Below, piece by piece: positions 40,829-50,316 of a stretch of DNA of 52,538 nt. The stretch is from the NCBI GenBank assembly GCA_937998865.1, contig CALLBR010000025.1, positions 1 to 52,538 of the forward strand, given 5' to 3'. Numbering within the stretch: position 1 is the first letter of the stretch; the number at the start of each line of letters is the position of its first letter. The translations under genes and the position numbers were made by a program. The notes beneath the pieces were generated by a model, which saw nothing but the letters and a program-made list of their open reading frames with translations, was not told where the DNA came from and ran no database searches. Origin of the DNA: an uncultured bacterium. Its GTDB lineage: Bacteria; Nitrospirota; Thermodesulfovibrionia; Thermodesulfovibrionales; Thermodesulfovibrionaceae.

Positions 40829-41827
40829 ATGTCTGAATTAAGAAGAGATCCTATATCAGGAAGATGGGTAATAATTGCTGTTGAGAGAGGAAAAAGACCT
40901 TCTGATTTTACACCAGTGAGTCAAAAAAGAAAAATCAAAGGATTTTGTCCTTTTTGTCCGGGAAATGAACACACTGCACCAAATGAAATTATTGCCTTCA
41001 GACCTCCAAATACTGCACCAAATTCTCCGGGTTGGACATTACGAGTTGTTCCAAATAAGTTTCCAGCTCTTCAGATACATGGCGATCTGAATAAGAGAGG
41101 AGAGGGTGTTTATGATAAAATGAACGGCATTGGTGCTCATGAAGTAATTATTGAAACACCTGACCATTTAGCATCTTTATCAACCATGACTCAAAAAGCT
41201 GTTGAAGATGTACTTTGGGCTTATTATTTCAGAATTACTGATCTAAAGAAAGATATAAGATTTAAATATGTTTTGATTTTCAAAAATGAAGGAGAAGTGG
41301 CAGGAGCTACCATTGAGCATTCTCATAGTCAACTTATTGCTTTGCCTGTTGTACCCCATCATGTAACAGAAGAGATGAATTCATGTAAAAAATATTACGA
41401 ACTAAGGGATAGATGTATTTTCTGTGATATTATTGCCCAAGAACTTGAGACAGACAAAAGAGTAATATATCAAAATGATTCTTATATTGTTATTGCTCCT
41501 TTTGCTCCAAGAGAACCTTTTGAAACATGGATTTTACCAAAAAAGCATGAATCAAAATTTGAACCAAAAGACAAAAGTTTTGCTCTTCTTGCTGATGCTT
41601 TACAGACAACTCTGCGAAAACTTGATGCAGTACTTGAGAGTCCGCCTTATAACTATGTTTTGCATACTTCTCCCTTTAATGATGAGGTAAATGAGCATTA
41701 TCATTGGCATATTGAGATAATACCTAAACTCATAAAAACTGCAGGTTTTGAGTGGGGTTCAGGTTTTTTTATAAATCCTACACCTCCAGAGGAAGCTGCT
41801 AAGTTTATGAGGGAGGTAAAAATATGA
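40829..41827 (+). CDS. galT: Galactose-1-phosphate uridylyltransferase
   Basis: A 332-residue enzyme of the HIT superfamily. Zinc ligands C40 and C43 lie in CPFCPGNEHTAP; the nucleophile motif is HSHSQ (H164-S-H166-S-Q168). A second HIT-like half contains CIFCDII and HYHWHIEI. It exchanges UMP between UDP-glucose and galactose 1-phosphate or a related sugar phosphate. GGAGG at 40819-40823 sets ATG 40829. It overlaps glgA by four bases. Confidence 0.93.
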   Translation: MSELRRDPISGRWVIIAVERGKRPSDFTPVSQKRKIKGFCPFCPGNEHTAPNEIIAFRPPNTAPNSPGWTLRVVPNKFPALQIHGDLNKRGEGVYDKMNGIGAHEVIIETPDHLASLSTMTQKAVEDVLWAYYFRITDLKKDIRFKYVLIFKNEGEVAGATIEHSHSQLIALPVVPHHVTEEMNSCKKYYELRDRCIFCDIIAQELETDKRVIYQNDSYIVIAPFAPREPFETWILPKKHESKFEPKDKSFALLADALQTTLRKLDAVLESPPYNYVLHTSPFNDEVNEHYHWHIEIIPKLIKTAGFEWGSGFFINPTPPEEAAKFMREVKI

Positions 41828-43293
41828 AGATAGCTTTGATCGCTGCAGAGGCTTATCCCTTCTCAAAAACTGGAGGATTAGGCGATGTGGTGGGTGCTCT
41901 CTTTAAAGAGCTTCTTAAAGAGGGTGTAGACGTTAAACTTTTTTTGCCCTATTACAGGGAGACGAAAAGCAATTTCTATGACAAAGTGGAAAATACTGAT
42001 ATTGTTTATGGAGTATCAACTGGAGAAGCTAAAAAATTTGGAGCACTACTATCTGCACGTGCCTATGTTGACGAAGAGGATAATTTAATTTTAACTCCAG
42101 ATAAAAGAGGGAATGTATATTTTCTTGAACACAATTACTATTATGATAGAGAGCAAATTTATGGTAATAAATATGGTGGATATTTTGATGAAGCAGAGAG
42201 ATTTATATTCTTTTCAAAGGCTTTTTTAGAGATATGTAAAATTTTAAATTTTCAATTTGAAGTAATTCATTGTCATGATTGGCATACTTCTTTGATTCCA
42301 CTTTATTTAAAAACTATTTACAGAGAATCCTCCTGTTTTGAAAAAAGTAAAACTATTCTCACCATTCATAACTTAGGCTATCAAGGTGTTTTTCCAAAGG
42401 AAACAATGAATATAACAGGATTTGGCTGGGAGATGTTCCACATAGAGTGCTTGGAATTTTACGGTATGGTTAATTTTCTCAAAGTTGGCATTCTTAATGC
42501 TGATGTTATTACTACGGTAAGTCCAACCTACGCAAGGGAGATTTTAATGCCTGAGTATGGTTTTGGGCTTGACGGAGTACTAAGGAAAAGGCAGGATAGA
42601 TTAGTAGGAATACTCAACGGAATTGACTACAGAGTATGGAATCCTCAAACCGATCCTTATATTGTGGAAAACTACAGTATAGAAAACATTAAAGGAAAAG
42701 AAAAAAACAAAGAGTATTTAATGAAGATGGCTTGTTTTAATTACGACACAAATACTCCTTTAGTTGCCTTCCTTGGAAGGATGGTATCTCAAAAGGGAAT
42801 TGATATTCTTATTGATTCTTTACCAGAATTAGTTAAGAAAGAGGGAGTCTTTATCTTTTTAGGTACAGGAGAATATTTCTATGAAAATAAAGTTTCAGAA
42901 ATGGAGCATAAATTCCCATTAAAAATTAAAGCTTTCCTTACATTTGATGAGGAATTAGCTCATAAAATTTATGCAGGAGCTGATGGAATAATTTTGCCTT
43001 CTAAATATGAGCCCTGTGGATTAAGTCAGATGATTTCAATGAAATATGGAACCATTCCAATTTGTAGAAAGACAGGAGGTTTTATTGATACAGTTGATGA
43101 TTTACAGACGGGGTTTTTATTTGAAAATTATGAAGCAGCTTCTCTCATAAAAGCAATGGATAAATTTTTTCATACATACAGAGATGAAGAAAAATTTCAT
43201 CAAATGAAAATTTCTGCGATGAAAAAAGACTTTTCTTGGTCAAAGACTTGTAAGAACTATATTAAATTATATGATGAGGCTATTAATTTATGA
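41824..43293 (+). CDS. glgA: Glycogen (starch) synthase, ADP-glucose type
   Basis: A 489-residue GT5 glycosyltransferase. The ADP-glucose-binding KTGGLGDV is at residues 15-22, HCHDWHTSLIPLYL near 155, GILNGIDYRVWNP near 260 and the C-terminal EPCGLSQMISMKYGTIPI near 398. It extends alpha-1,4-glucan chains. Coupled to galT by overlap at its start and to a sensor kinase by overlap at its end. Confidence 0.95.
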   Translation: MKIALIAAEAYPFSKTGGLGDVVGALFKELLKEGVDVKLFLPYYRETKSNFYDKVENTDIVYGVSTGEAKKFGALLSARAYVDEEDNLILTPDKRGNVYFLEHNYYYDREQIYGNKYGGYFDEAERFIFFSKAFLEICKILNFQFEVIHCHDWHTSLIPLYLKTIYRESSCFEKSKTILTIHNLGYQGVFPKETMNITGFGWEMFHIECLEFYGMVNFLKVGILNADVITTVSPTYAREILMPEYGFGLDGVLRKRQDRLVGILNGIDYRVWNPQTDPYIVENYSIENIKGKEKNKEYLMKMACFNYDTNTPLVAFLGRMVSQKGIDILIDSLPELVKKEGVFIFLGTGEYFYENKVSEMEHKFPLKIKAFLTFDEELAHKIYAGADGIILPSKYEPCGLSQMISMKYGTIPICRKTGGFIDTVDDLQTGFLFENYEAASLIKAMDKFFHTYRDEEKFHQMKISAMKKDFSWSKTCKNYIKLYDEAINL

Positions 43294-45893
43294 GAGAATT
43301 AAAAGCATTTTATGAACTCATTCATTTGCTTGAGATATCTGAGGAGACTGATGCCTTACTTGAAAGGCTAATATTTCACATTACAGAGATATTAAATGCT
43401 CAATCAGCAGTTTTGAGACTCATAAGAGATAAAAAGTTATATGTGGCTGCAGCTTTTAATTTACCTCAATACCAATCAGAGGTAGATATAGAGGAGACTC
43501 CCTGTGGACAAGTAGTGAAAGAGGGAAAAGTAAAAATTTTCACCAAAGAAGATCTTGAAAGAGTAGAATTTGACATACCTGCCTATTCAGCTATGTGTTT
43601 ACCTCTTGTAATTAAGAGAGCCGAATCATCAAGGGGAAACAAAATTGAGGAAGAAATCATAGGAACCATACTCATATATAATAAAATTGACTCTGAAGAG
43701 GGTGTGGGAGAATTTACAGAAGATGACATAAAACTTGGAGAAATTTTTTCATCTTTTGCTTCATTGATCATACAGAAATCAATTCACTACAGAGAGCTGA
43801 GCGAACTGAAGAGTTATCTTGAGAGTTTAATTCAAAGCTCAGCTGATGCAATTATAGCCACAGATCTTAATAATATTGTCACAGCCTGGAATAGAGGAGC
43901 AGAGACAATTTTCGGATTCAAAAAAGAGGAGGTACTTGGGAAACCTCTGCCAATTATACCTGATTTCTTAGAGGATGTAGAGAGATTTTATTTAGAAAGG
44001 ATAAAAAAAGGAGAAATCCTTAAAGACATTGAAACAGTAAGAATTACCAAAGACCAGAGAATAATTGAAGTAAGTGTTACACTCTCACCTATCAAAAATA
44101 TTACAGGAGAAATAATAGGTATTAGTAGAATTGGAAGGGATATTACAGAGAGAAAAAAACTTGAAAGAGAGTTGATCCGTAGAAATGAAGAGCTAACTAA
44201 AATTCTTTTTGTGAGCTCTGTAGTAAGAAGTACACTATCATTAAATAAATTGCTGAGAATGATCTTAACGGTCATTACAATGGGAGAGGGGTTAGGATTC
44301 AACAGAGCAGTACTTTTTTTAGTTGATGAAGAGAATAATACTATAAGAGGTAAAATGGCAGTAGGTCCTTCCAGTTATGAGGAAGCTTGGCAAATATGGT
44401 CAAGTTTAGCACAGACAAAAAAAACTCTCTATGAGGTTTTGGAGGAACTTAGTAAAAAAGATTTACAGGAAGATTCCTTTTTCGACAGACTCTGTAAAAA
44501 CATTAGTATATCTTTAGAAAACAGTAATACACCCCTTGTAAGAGCAGTAAGAGAGAAAAAAGTTTTTAATATCCAAGATGTTCATAAAGAAGAGGCAGAC
44601 CCTATAATTATTCAACAACTGGGAAGCGTTGCCTATGCGATTGTTCCTTTAGTATCGAAAGACAAGACAATTGGAGCCATCTGGGTAGACAATCTATATA
44701 CTCGGAAACCAATAACAGAGCAGGATATAAACTTTTTAAAAGGATTTGCAGATCAGGTTGCTGGAGCTATTGAAAATGCTTGGATATTTGAAAAGGTAGA
44801 AAAAGCTGAAAAAGAACTGGAAATGTTGTTCGACTCCATAACGGATTTACTCTATTATACTGATGAATTTTATTCAATTAAAAAGGTCAATAAAGCTTTT
44901 CTTAAAAAACTGGGGATGGAGGAAAAAGAAGTAATTAATAAAAAATGCTTTCAGCTTCTTCATAAAACAGAATATCCTTTGAAAAATTGTCCTCACAGAA
45001 TGGCTATAGAAAGCAGAAAAGAAAAGATGGGAGAAATAGAGGAAAATTATCTTGATGGTGTATATTTAGTATCAAGTTCACCAATTTTTGATAAAGAAGG
45101 GAATTTAAAGGGTACAATTAATCTTGCAAGAGACATTACAGAGATAAGAAATTTAAGGGAAAAGATATCTTCTATGGAAAAAATGGCAGCTTTAGGTGAA
45201 ATGGCTGCAAAAGTTGCTCATGAAATAAGAAATCCCCTACTTGCAATAGGTGGTTTTGCAAAGAGGCTTGACAAGGAAATAACTGATGATAAATTAAAAG
45301 GCTACGTAAGAGTAATCACTGATGAGACCAGAAGATTGGAGAGGATATTAAATGAAACTCTCAGTTTTGTAAGACCTCAACCTGCTGCAAAGATGCCTTT
45401 CAGACTAAAGGACTTAATAGCAGATATTGCTAACCTAGTTGAGTCAAGTTTAAGAAATAACAATAACGCCCTTATTATTGAATCTGATTCAGATATTACA
45501 ATCCTTGGAAGTTATGACAAGCTAAAAGAAGTAATGCTTAATCTAATAAATAATGCTAATGAAGCTACAAATATGGGAACTATTACCATTAGAATAAATA
45601 AGGTAGGAGAGCCTCTAAGGGATGAAAATTTGAATGGAGATTTTTGTGTCATCGAGATTGAAGATACAGGATCTGGCATATCAAAAGAAAATTTAAAGAA
45701 GATTTTTAATCCTTTCTTCACAACAAAGCCTAATGGAACAGGCTTAGGGCTTGCCATATCAAAAAAGATTATTGAGGAACACAATGGTATAATTAAAGTA
45801 GAAAGCGAAGAGAAAAAAGGCACAATTTTTAGGATTTATTTGCCAACTTATAAGGAGGGAGGTATAAATAATGAAAATAATGGTAGTGGATGA
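43290..45893 (+). CDS. Soluble GAF-PAS-GAF-PAS sensor histidine kinase
   Basis: An 867-residue cytoplasmic kinase with no membrane segment. Order: GAF about 10-165, PAS about 175-295 (SSADAIIATDLNNIVTAWNRG), GAF about 310-500, PAS about 510-625, then HisKA with His644 (VAHEIRNPLLAIGGF) and HATPase (NLINNANEA, DTGSGI, GTGLGLAIS). The ligand is unknown. It overlaps glgA and the following receiver gene (23 bases), so the last is its likely phosphate acceptor. Confidence 0.94.
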   Translation: MRELKAFYELIHLLEISEETDALLERLIFHITEILNAQSAVLRLIRDKKLYVAAAFNLPQYQSEVDIEETPCGQVVKEGKVKIFTKEDLERVEFDIPAYSAMCLPLVIKRAESSRGNKIEEEIIGTILIYNKIDSEEGVGEFTEDDIKLGEIFSSFASLIIQKSIHYRELSELKSYLESLIQSSADAIIATDLNNIVTAWNRGAETIFGFKKEEVLGKPLPIIPDFLEDVERFYLERIKKGEILKDIETVRITKDQRIIEVSVTLSPIKNITGEIIGISRIGRDITERKKLERELIRRNEELTKILFVSSVVRSTLSLNKLLRMILTVITMGEGLGFNRAVLFLVDEENNTIRGKMAVGPSSYEEAWQIWSSLAQTKKTLYEVLEELSKKDLQEDSFFDRLCKNISISLENSNTPLVRAVREKKVFNIQDVHKEEADPIIIQQLGSVAYAIVPLVSKDKTIGAIWVDNLYTRKPITEQDINFLKGFADQVAGAIENAWIFEKVEKAEKELEMLFDSITDLLYYTDEFYSIKKVNKAFLKKLGMEEKEVINKKCFQLLHKTEYPLKNCPHRMAIESRKEKMGEIEENYLDGVYLVSSSPIFDKEGNLKGTINLARDITEIRNLREKISSMEKMAALGEMAAKVAHEIRNPLLAIGGFAKRLDKEITDDKLKGYVRVITDETRRLERILNETLSFVRPQPAAKMPFRLKDLIADIANLVESSLRNNNNALIIESDSDITILGSYDKLKEVMLNLINNANEATNMGTITIRINKVGEPLRDENLNGDFCVIEIEDTGSGISKENLKKIFNPFFTTKPNGTGLGLAISKKIIEEHNGIIKVESEEKKGTIFRIYLPTYKEGGINNENNGSG

Positions 45894-46230
45894 TGAAAAA
45901 AATATTTTAATGCTATATCAAGCAGAACTGGAAGAAGAGGGATATGAGGTGATAACAGCAAACTCTGGTAAAGAAGCCATAGAGTTATTTGAAAAAGAAA
46001 AACCCGATTTAGTTACCTTAGATATAATGATGCCTGACATTGACGGAATTCAAGTTCTAAGGCAGCTTAAAGAGAAAAATCCAAATATTCCCGTAATTAT
46101 GCTTACTGCCTATGATTACAGGGATGATTTTTCAGTATGGGCATCGGATGCCTATGTAGTGAAGTCCTCTGATTTAGGACCTTTAAAAGAGACTATAAAA
46201 GAAATAATCCAAAAATTCGGAATAAGATGA
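45871..46230 (+). CDS. Single-domain response regulator
   Basis: A 119-residue CheY-like receiver with no output domain. The acidic pair is at residues 7-8 (VVDDE), phospho-acceptor Asp51 in LVTLDIMMPDIDG, Thr in MLTAY and Lys in YVVKSSD. AAGGAGGG precedes its ATG inside the kinase gene. It probably receives phosphate from that kinase; its downstream partner is not visible. Confidence 0.93.
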   Translation: MKIMVVDDEKNILMLYQAELEEEGYEVITANSGKEAIELFEKEKPDLVTLDIMMPDIDGIQVLRQLKEKNPNIPVIMLTAYDYRDDFSVWASDAYVVKSSDLGPLKETIKEIIQKFGIR

Positions 46231-47525
46231 AAAAAGTTGCCATAATTTTCCTCTTTTTATTATTATTTCCACTTATGGGATACTGTGAAATATTTGAGGA
46301 GAGTTTAAAAAACGGACTCAAGATTCTCATAGTAGAAGACCATTCATCACCAGTAGCTACCTTTCAAGTATGGTACAAAGCTGGCTCAATTGATGAACCT
46401 GATGGTAAATCTGGAATAAGTCATTTACTTGAGCATTTAATGTTTAGAGGGAGTAGAAGATTTCCTGATAATGTTTTTTCAAAAATTGTTCAATCTCATG
46501 GAGGAGTTGACAATGCTTTTACAACTAAGGATTATACGGTATATTTTCAGAAAATTGCTCCTTCAAATCTATCTATTTGCATGGATCTTGAATCAGATAG
46601 GATGGCAAATCTTCTTCTAAAAAAGGAAGATTTTGAATTGGAAAAGAAAATAGTCCTTGAAGAGAGAAGACAGAGATACGAGGATGATCCTGAAAGTCTC
46701 ATAGTAGAGGAAGTTATAGGAATTGCCTTTAAATCCCACCCTTATCGTAGGCCTGTGATTGGTTGGACTGAAGATATAGAGTCTATTACTTTTGAGGATG
46801 TAAAAAATTATTACAAAAAATTCTACTGTCCAAATAATGCTTTCATAATTGTAGGAGGTGATATAAAAAAGGAGGAGATTCTAAAGGAAATAAAAGAGAA
46901 ATTTGAAGAAATTCCTTCTTGCGAAAAGAAGATAGAAAATAAAAATCGTTACGAAACAAAACAGAATGGAGAAAGAAGGATTATTCTAAAGAGGCAAACC
47001 TATCTACCCATGCTTGTTATGGCTTATAAAGTTCCATCTTATCCTAATAAAGATAGTATTGCCTTAGAAATTTTAAGCAGCATCCTGGGTGAAGGAAAAA
47101 GTTCCAGATTATATAGAAAACTTGTAAATGAAAAATCTCTTGCAGTAAATGTGGGAACTTCTAATTCACCTTTGAGTAGGGATGGTTTTTTGTTCTTTGT
47201 TATTATTTCTATTAAGGACAAAGAAAAGATTCATGATGTTGAAAAGCTGGTAAAGGAGGAAATTGAAAGATTAAAAACTGAATCACCCTCTGAAGTGGAG
47301 ATAGAGAAGGCTAAAAATCAAGTAGAGGCTTCTTTTTTATTTAGTCAAGATTCTGTCTTTGGTTATTCCTTGATATTAGGAAAATTTGAAATTTTAGATA
47401 GCTGGAGGCTTATAAATCAATACAGAGAGGATATAAATAAATTGACTATACAAGATATTCAGAATGCTGCCAAAAAATATCTGAATGAAGAAAATTTAAC
47501 TGTGGGAGTCTTGCTGCCTAAATGA
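46227..47525 (+). CDS. M16 family zinc peptidase, catalytic subunit
   Basis: A 432-residue exported protein with a signal peptide at residues 1-20 (MKKVAIIFLFLLLFPLMGYC). The zinc motif HLLEH is intact at residues 66-70, with the third ligand Glu in VLEERRQRYEDDPE near 145. A glycine-containing substrate loop follows near residue 275 (LSSILGEGKSSRLYRKL). It probably forms a clamshell peptidase with the next gene product, acting in the periplasm. Confidence 0.93.
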   Translation: MKKVAIIFLFLLLFPLMGYCEIFEESLKNGLKILIVEDHSSPVATFQVWYKAGSIDEPDGKSGISHLLEHLMFRGSRRFPDNVFSKIVQSHGGVDNAFTTKDYTVYFQKIAPSNLSICMDLESDRMANLLLKKEDFELEKKIVLEERRQRYEDDPESLIVEEVIGIAFKSHPYRRPVIGWTEDIESITFEDVKNYYKKFYCPNNAFIIVGGDIKKEEILKEIKEKFEEIPSCEKKIENKNRYETKQNGERRIILKRQTYLPMLVMAYKVPSYPNKDSIALEILSSILGEGKSSRLYRKLVNEKSLAVNVGTSNSPLSRDGFLFFVIISIKDKEKIHDVEKLVKEEIERLKTESPSEVEIEKAKNQVEASFLFSQDSVFGYSLILGKFEILDSWRLINQYREDINKLTIQDIQNAAKKYLNEENLTVGVLLPK

Positions 47526-48832
47526 AAAAATTTTTCACTTTAATATGCTTTTTAATTTTTTTGATTTTAATTATGAAATATAATTCAGCAGGAGCTACTA
47601 CCATGGAATTTAAAAACATAAATTTGAGGAATGGAGCTAAGATAAAATATCTCTATCGCTGTAACATTCCTATTGTCTATATTTCAGTATTAATCTATGC
47701 CTCTCCTTTAGATGAGACAAAACCTTCTCAAGCCTATTTAACAGCACATATGCTTACTCATGGTACAAAAAATAGAAGCGCTAGGCAGATTGAAGATGAA
47801 ATAGATTTTTTAGCCCTTTCAATTGAAAAAAAAGTAACCCATGATTTCACCATTTTAACTCTTTCTACCACAAAAAAACACTTAAGAGAGGCAACGGCTC
47901 TTTTTTTTGATATAATTAAACATCCTACCTTTCCTGAAGAGGAGTTTAAAAAAGAAGTTTCTCTATTAAAAAAATCTATCAGACAAATGGAAGAAGATCC
48001 CTCCTATATAGCATCAAAAGAATTTTTAAAAGCTCTCTTTGGTGACCATCCTTATGGTAGAGCTGTTGAAGGTTTATCTGAAACAGTTGAAAATCTTAGA
48101 AGAGAAGATTTAGAGGAATTTTATAAAACTTATTACAAACCAAATAAAATGATTTTTTCCATAGTGGGCGATATAAATGAAGAAGAGTTGATGGAAATAA
48201 AAGAGAAATTTTTAGATAATTGGGAAGGACAATCTCCGGATAGGAAAATAAAACCTCCAGAATTTACATTACGAAACAAACCTTTTGAAATTAAGAGGAA
48301 AAAGGATGATTTGACTCAATCTACCATTGTTATTGGTTTTGAGGGGATAAGTAGAAAAGATCCAGATTTCTATGCTTTCACTGTTTTAAATTACATCTTA
48401 GGTGGTGGAGGACTTACATCAAGACTTGCAAAAAATATAAGAGAAGAAAAAGGTCTAGCTTATTCAATCTATAGTACCTTTACACCTTACCTCTTCCCCG
48501 GGGCCTTCTACATAGAGGCAAAGACTAAAGCAGAGAATACCAAAAAAGTGATAAAGCTCATAACAGAGGAGATAGAGAAAATATACAAGCAAGAGGTGAC
48601 AGAAGAAGAGCTTAGGGAGGCTAAGTCTTTTCTTATAGGAAGCTTACCATTAAGGGTAGATACTCTTAAAAAAATTTGTGAATTTATCCCTCTTTTAGAC
48701 TTTTATGAACTTGGTGATGATTATTTCATCCAGTACAGAAATTCTATCGATAAAGTTGATAGTAAAGACATTTTAAATATTGCAAGAAAAATTTTTACGC
48801 AAAATTATATTTTAGTTATTGTAGGTCCATAA
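47522..48832 (+). CDS. M16 family peptidase homologue, non-catalytic subunit
   Basis: A 436-residue exported protein, signal peptide about 1-25. Where the HxxEH motif should be it has YLTAH (residues 72-76), so the first His and the Glu are missing and it cannot bind zinc normally. The glycine-rich LNYILGGGGLTSRLAKNIRE loop near residue 293 is well kept, as in non-catalytic partners of two-subunit M16B peptidases. It overlaps the catalytic gene by four bases. Confidence 0.92.
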   Translation: MKKFFTLICFLIFLILIMKYNSAGATTMEFKNINLRNGAKIKYLYRCNIPIVYISVLIYASPLDETKPSQAYLTAHMLTHGTKNRSARQIEDEIDFLALSIEKKVTHDFTILTLSTTKKHLREATALFFDIIKHPTFPEEEFKKEVSLLKKSIRQMEEDPSYIASKEFLKALFGDHPYGRAVEGLSETVENLRREDLEEFYKTYYKPNKMIFSIVGDINEEELMEIKEKFLDNWEGQSPDRKIKPPEFTLRNKPFEIKRKKDDLTQSTIVIGFEGISRKDPDFYAFTVLNYILGGGGLTSRLAKNIREEKGLAYSIYSTFTPYLFPGAFYIEAKTKAENTKKVIKLITEEIEKIYKQEVTEEELREAKSFLIGSLPLRVDTLKKICEFIPLLDFYELGDDYFIQYRNSIDKVDSKDILNIARKIFTQNYILVIVGP

Positions 48833-48895
48833 GAGGGGATTTTTCCACTTCTCCAAGGGTAGAAAATATACTTTATATAAGTTAAGAAGTGTTCT

Positions 48896-48915
48896 GTCCT
48901 TACCAGGACTTTTTT
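48896..48915 (+). terminator. Terminator of the galT-to-M16 operon
   Basis: GTCCT-TACC-AGGAC followed by six T (48910-48915), 64 bases after the last M16 stop. The stem has only five pairs. An alternative eight-pair hairpin, TACCAGGA (48901-48908) with TCCTGGTA (48922-48929), shares bases with it. Confidence 0.55.
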
Positions 48916-49310
48916 ATGGGCTCCTGGTAGTAGATTTTATTATTTATATCATTTCGAGATGTCTTGAGTCACCACAGGCAAACCACTCCTTTTTCACTAG
49001 ACATAATGAAAGAGCCACAGGCAACTAACTTTGCCTCCAAATGACAAAAATAGAAGATGTCATTGTGAATTTTTGGTTGCCGTCGAGGCAATCTCTATAA
49101 TAGTCTTCTTTTTTTAGATTTGCTTTTCTTTAAAAAAGAGGTAATCATACATGTGAAATTTCAAAGAAGGAACCATAATAATGCCTATGAAGCTTGAAAT
49201 TTATATAGAGAAAATATTATATTAAAAACTGTTTGCTGCTTTTAAAAGGCAACAAGTTAAGTTAGAGTTAAAAATTTTCGGTTAGAAATAGTTTCATAAA
49301 ATTTATTGCC

Positions 49311-49334
49311 CAAATTTAATAAAAATTAAATTTG
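49311..49334. repeat. 10-bp inverted repeat upstream of the str promoter
   Basis: CAAATTTAAT (49311-49320), AAAA, ATTAAATTTG (49325-49334), a perfect inverted repeat ending 13 bases before the -35 hexamer. It could be an operator or an AT-rich upstream element. Confidence 0.55.
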
Positions 49335-49347
49335 AGTTTATTTTGGG

Positions 49348-49376
49348 TTGACACTTTTTTTATTTTTTGATAAACT
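49348..49376 (+). promoter_or_regulatory. Promoter of rpsL-rpsG-fusA-tuf
   Basis: A perfect -35 TTGACA (49348-49353), 17-base spacer, and TAAACT (49371-49376) as -10 (four of six consensus bases). The transcript would start near 49383, giving a leader of about 64 bases before rpsL. Confidence 0.6.
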
Positions 49377-49446
49377 AAAAAGTCTTGACCATAAATGTTA
49401 AAGGATTGTTAAAGAAAAATTAGTCTATTTAAAATGAGGTGAGAAA

Positions 49447-49818
49447 GTGCCAACAATAGCACAGTTAGTCAAAAAAGGAAGGGAAAAGGTTGAGAGGAAG
49501 ACTAAATCTCCTGCATTACAATCTTGTCCTCAAAGAAGAGGGGTATGCGTCAGGGTATACACAACAACACCTAAAAAGCCGAATTCAGCTTTACGTAAGG
49601 TTGCAAAGGTAAGGCTAACAAATGGAGTGGAAGTTATTGCATATATCCCTGGTGAAGGGCATAATTTACAAGAACATTCTATTGTATTGGTAAGGGGTGG
49701 CAGAGTAAAAGATTTACCAGGTGTTAGGTATCATATCGTTAGAGGAACCTTGGACTGCGCTGGTGTTAACAATAGAAGAAAGAGTCGTTCCAAATATGGG
49801 ACAAAGAGACCAAAATAA
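49447..49818 (+). CDS. rpsL: Ribosomal protein S12 (uS12)
   Basis: A 123-residue protein of the decoding centre. [19 protein letters not shown] has the streptomycin-sensitive Lys at the PKKPNS site, and [17 protein letters not shown] holds the other conserved loop. The start is GTG at 49447 after GAGGTGAG. Confidence 0.98.
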   Translation: MPTIAQLVKKGREKVERKTKSPALQSCPQRRGVCVRVYTTTPKKPNSALRKVAKVRLTNGVEVIAYIPGEGHNLQEHSIVLVRGGRVKDLPGVRYHIVRGTLDCAGVNNRRKSRSKYGTKRPK

Positions 49819-49832
49819 ATAGGGAGTAAAGG

Positions 49833-50303
49833 ATGCCTAGAAGAGGTTATGTTCCAAAAAGAGAGGTTTTGCCAGATCCAAAATATCAGAGTAAGCTTGT
49901 TTCAAAGCTTATAAATGTAATCATGAAGGATGGCAAGAAATCAGTAAGTGAAAAAATCTGTTATGGTGCTTTTGAAATAATCCGAGATAAAACTGGTATG
50001 GATCCTCTTAAAGTTTTTAAGCAAGCCATAGAGAATATTAAGCCCATTCTTGAGGTTAGACCACGAAGAGTGGGCGGTGCTACTTATCAAGTTCCTATGG
50101 AAGTAAGGCCTAATAGAAGGCTTAGCCTTGCTTTAAGATGGCTTACAACCTATGCAAGGCAACGTAAAGAAAAGACCATGAGAGAGAGATTAGCTGCTGA
50201 AATTTTAGATGCTTATAATAACGTGGGCTCTTCTATAAAGAAGAGAGAAGAGACACATAAAATGGCTGAAGCCAATAGAGCCTTTGCTCACTACAGATGG
50301 TAA
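49833..50303 (+). CDS. rpsG: Ribosomal protein S7 (uS7)
   Basis: A 156-residue 30S head assembly protein. [23 protein letters not shown]-type start and [17 protein letters not shown] near residue 77 are S7 signatures; the C-terminal helix ends [13 protein letters not shown]. It follows rpsL by 14 bases. Confidence 0.98.
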   Translation: MPRRGYVPKREVLPDPKYQSKLVSKLINVIMKDGKKSVSEKICYGAFEIIRDKTGMDPLKVFKQAIENIKPILEVRPRRVGGATYQVPMEVRPNRRLSLALRWLTTYARQRKEKTMRERLAAEILDAYNNVGSSIKKREETHKMAEANRAFAHYRW

Positions 50304-50316
50304 TTTAGAGGAGGAT

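Larger units (their letters stand above)
48833..49446. other. 614-base non-coding region between the M16 operon and the str operon
   Basis: No convincing gene. It contains a terminator (48896-48915), two copies of CCACAGGCAA (48972-48981, 49015-49024), hairpins AGGCAA/TTGCCT (49019-49036), AATGACA/TGTCATT (49040-49064) and GGTTGCC/GGCAATC (49075-49093), a 9-bp inverted repeat AAATTTCAA/TTGAAATTT (49156-49164, 49194-49202), a 10-bp inverted repeat (49311-49334) and the str promoter. The 48950-49095 part looks like two decayed, facing copies of a dispersed GTCATTG...GGCAATCTC-type element. Confidence 0.6.
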
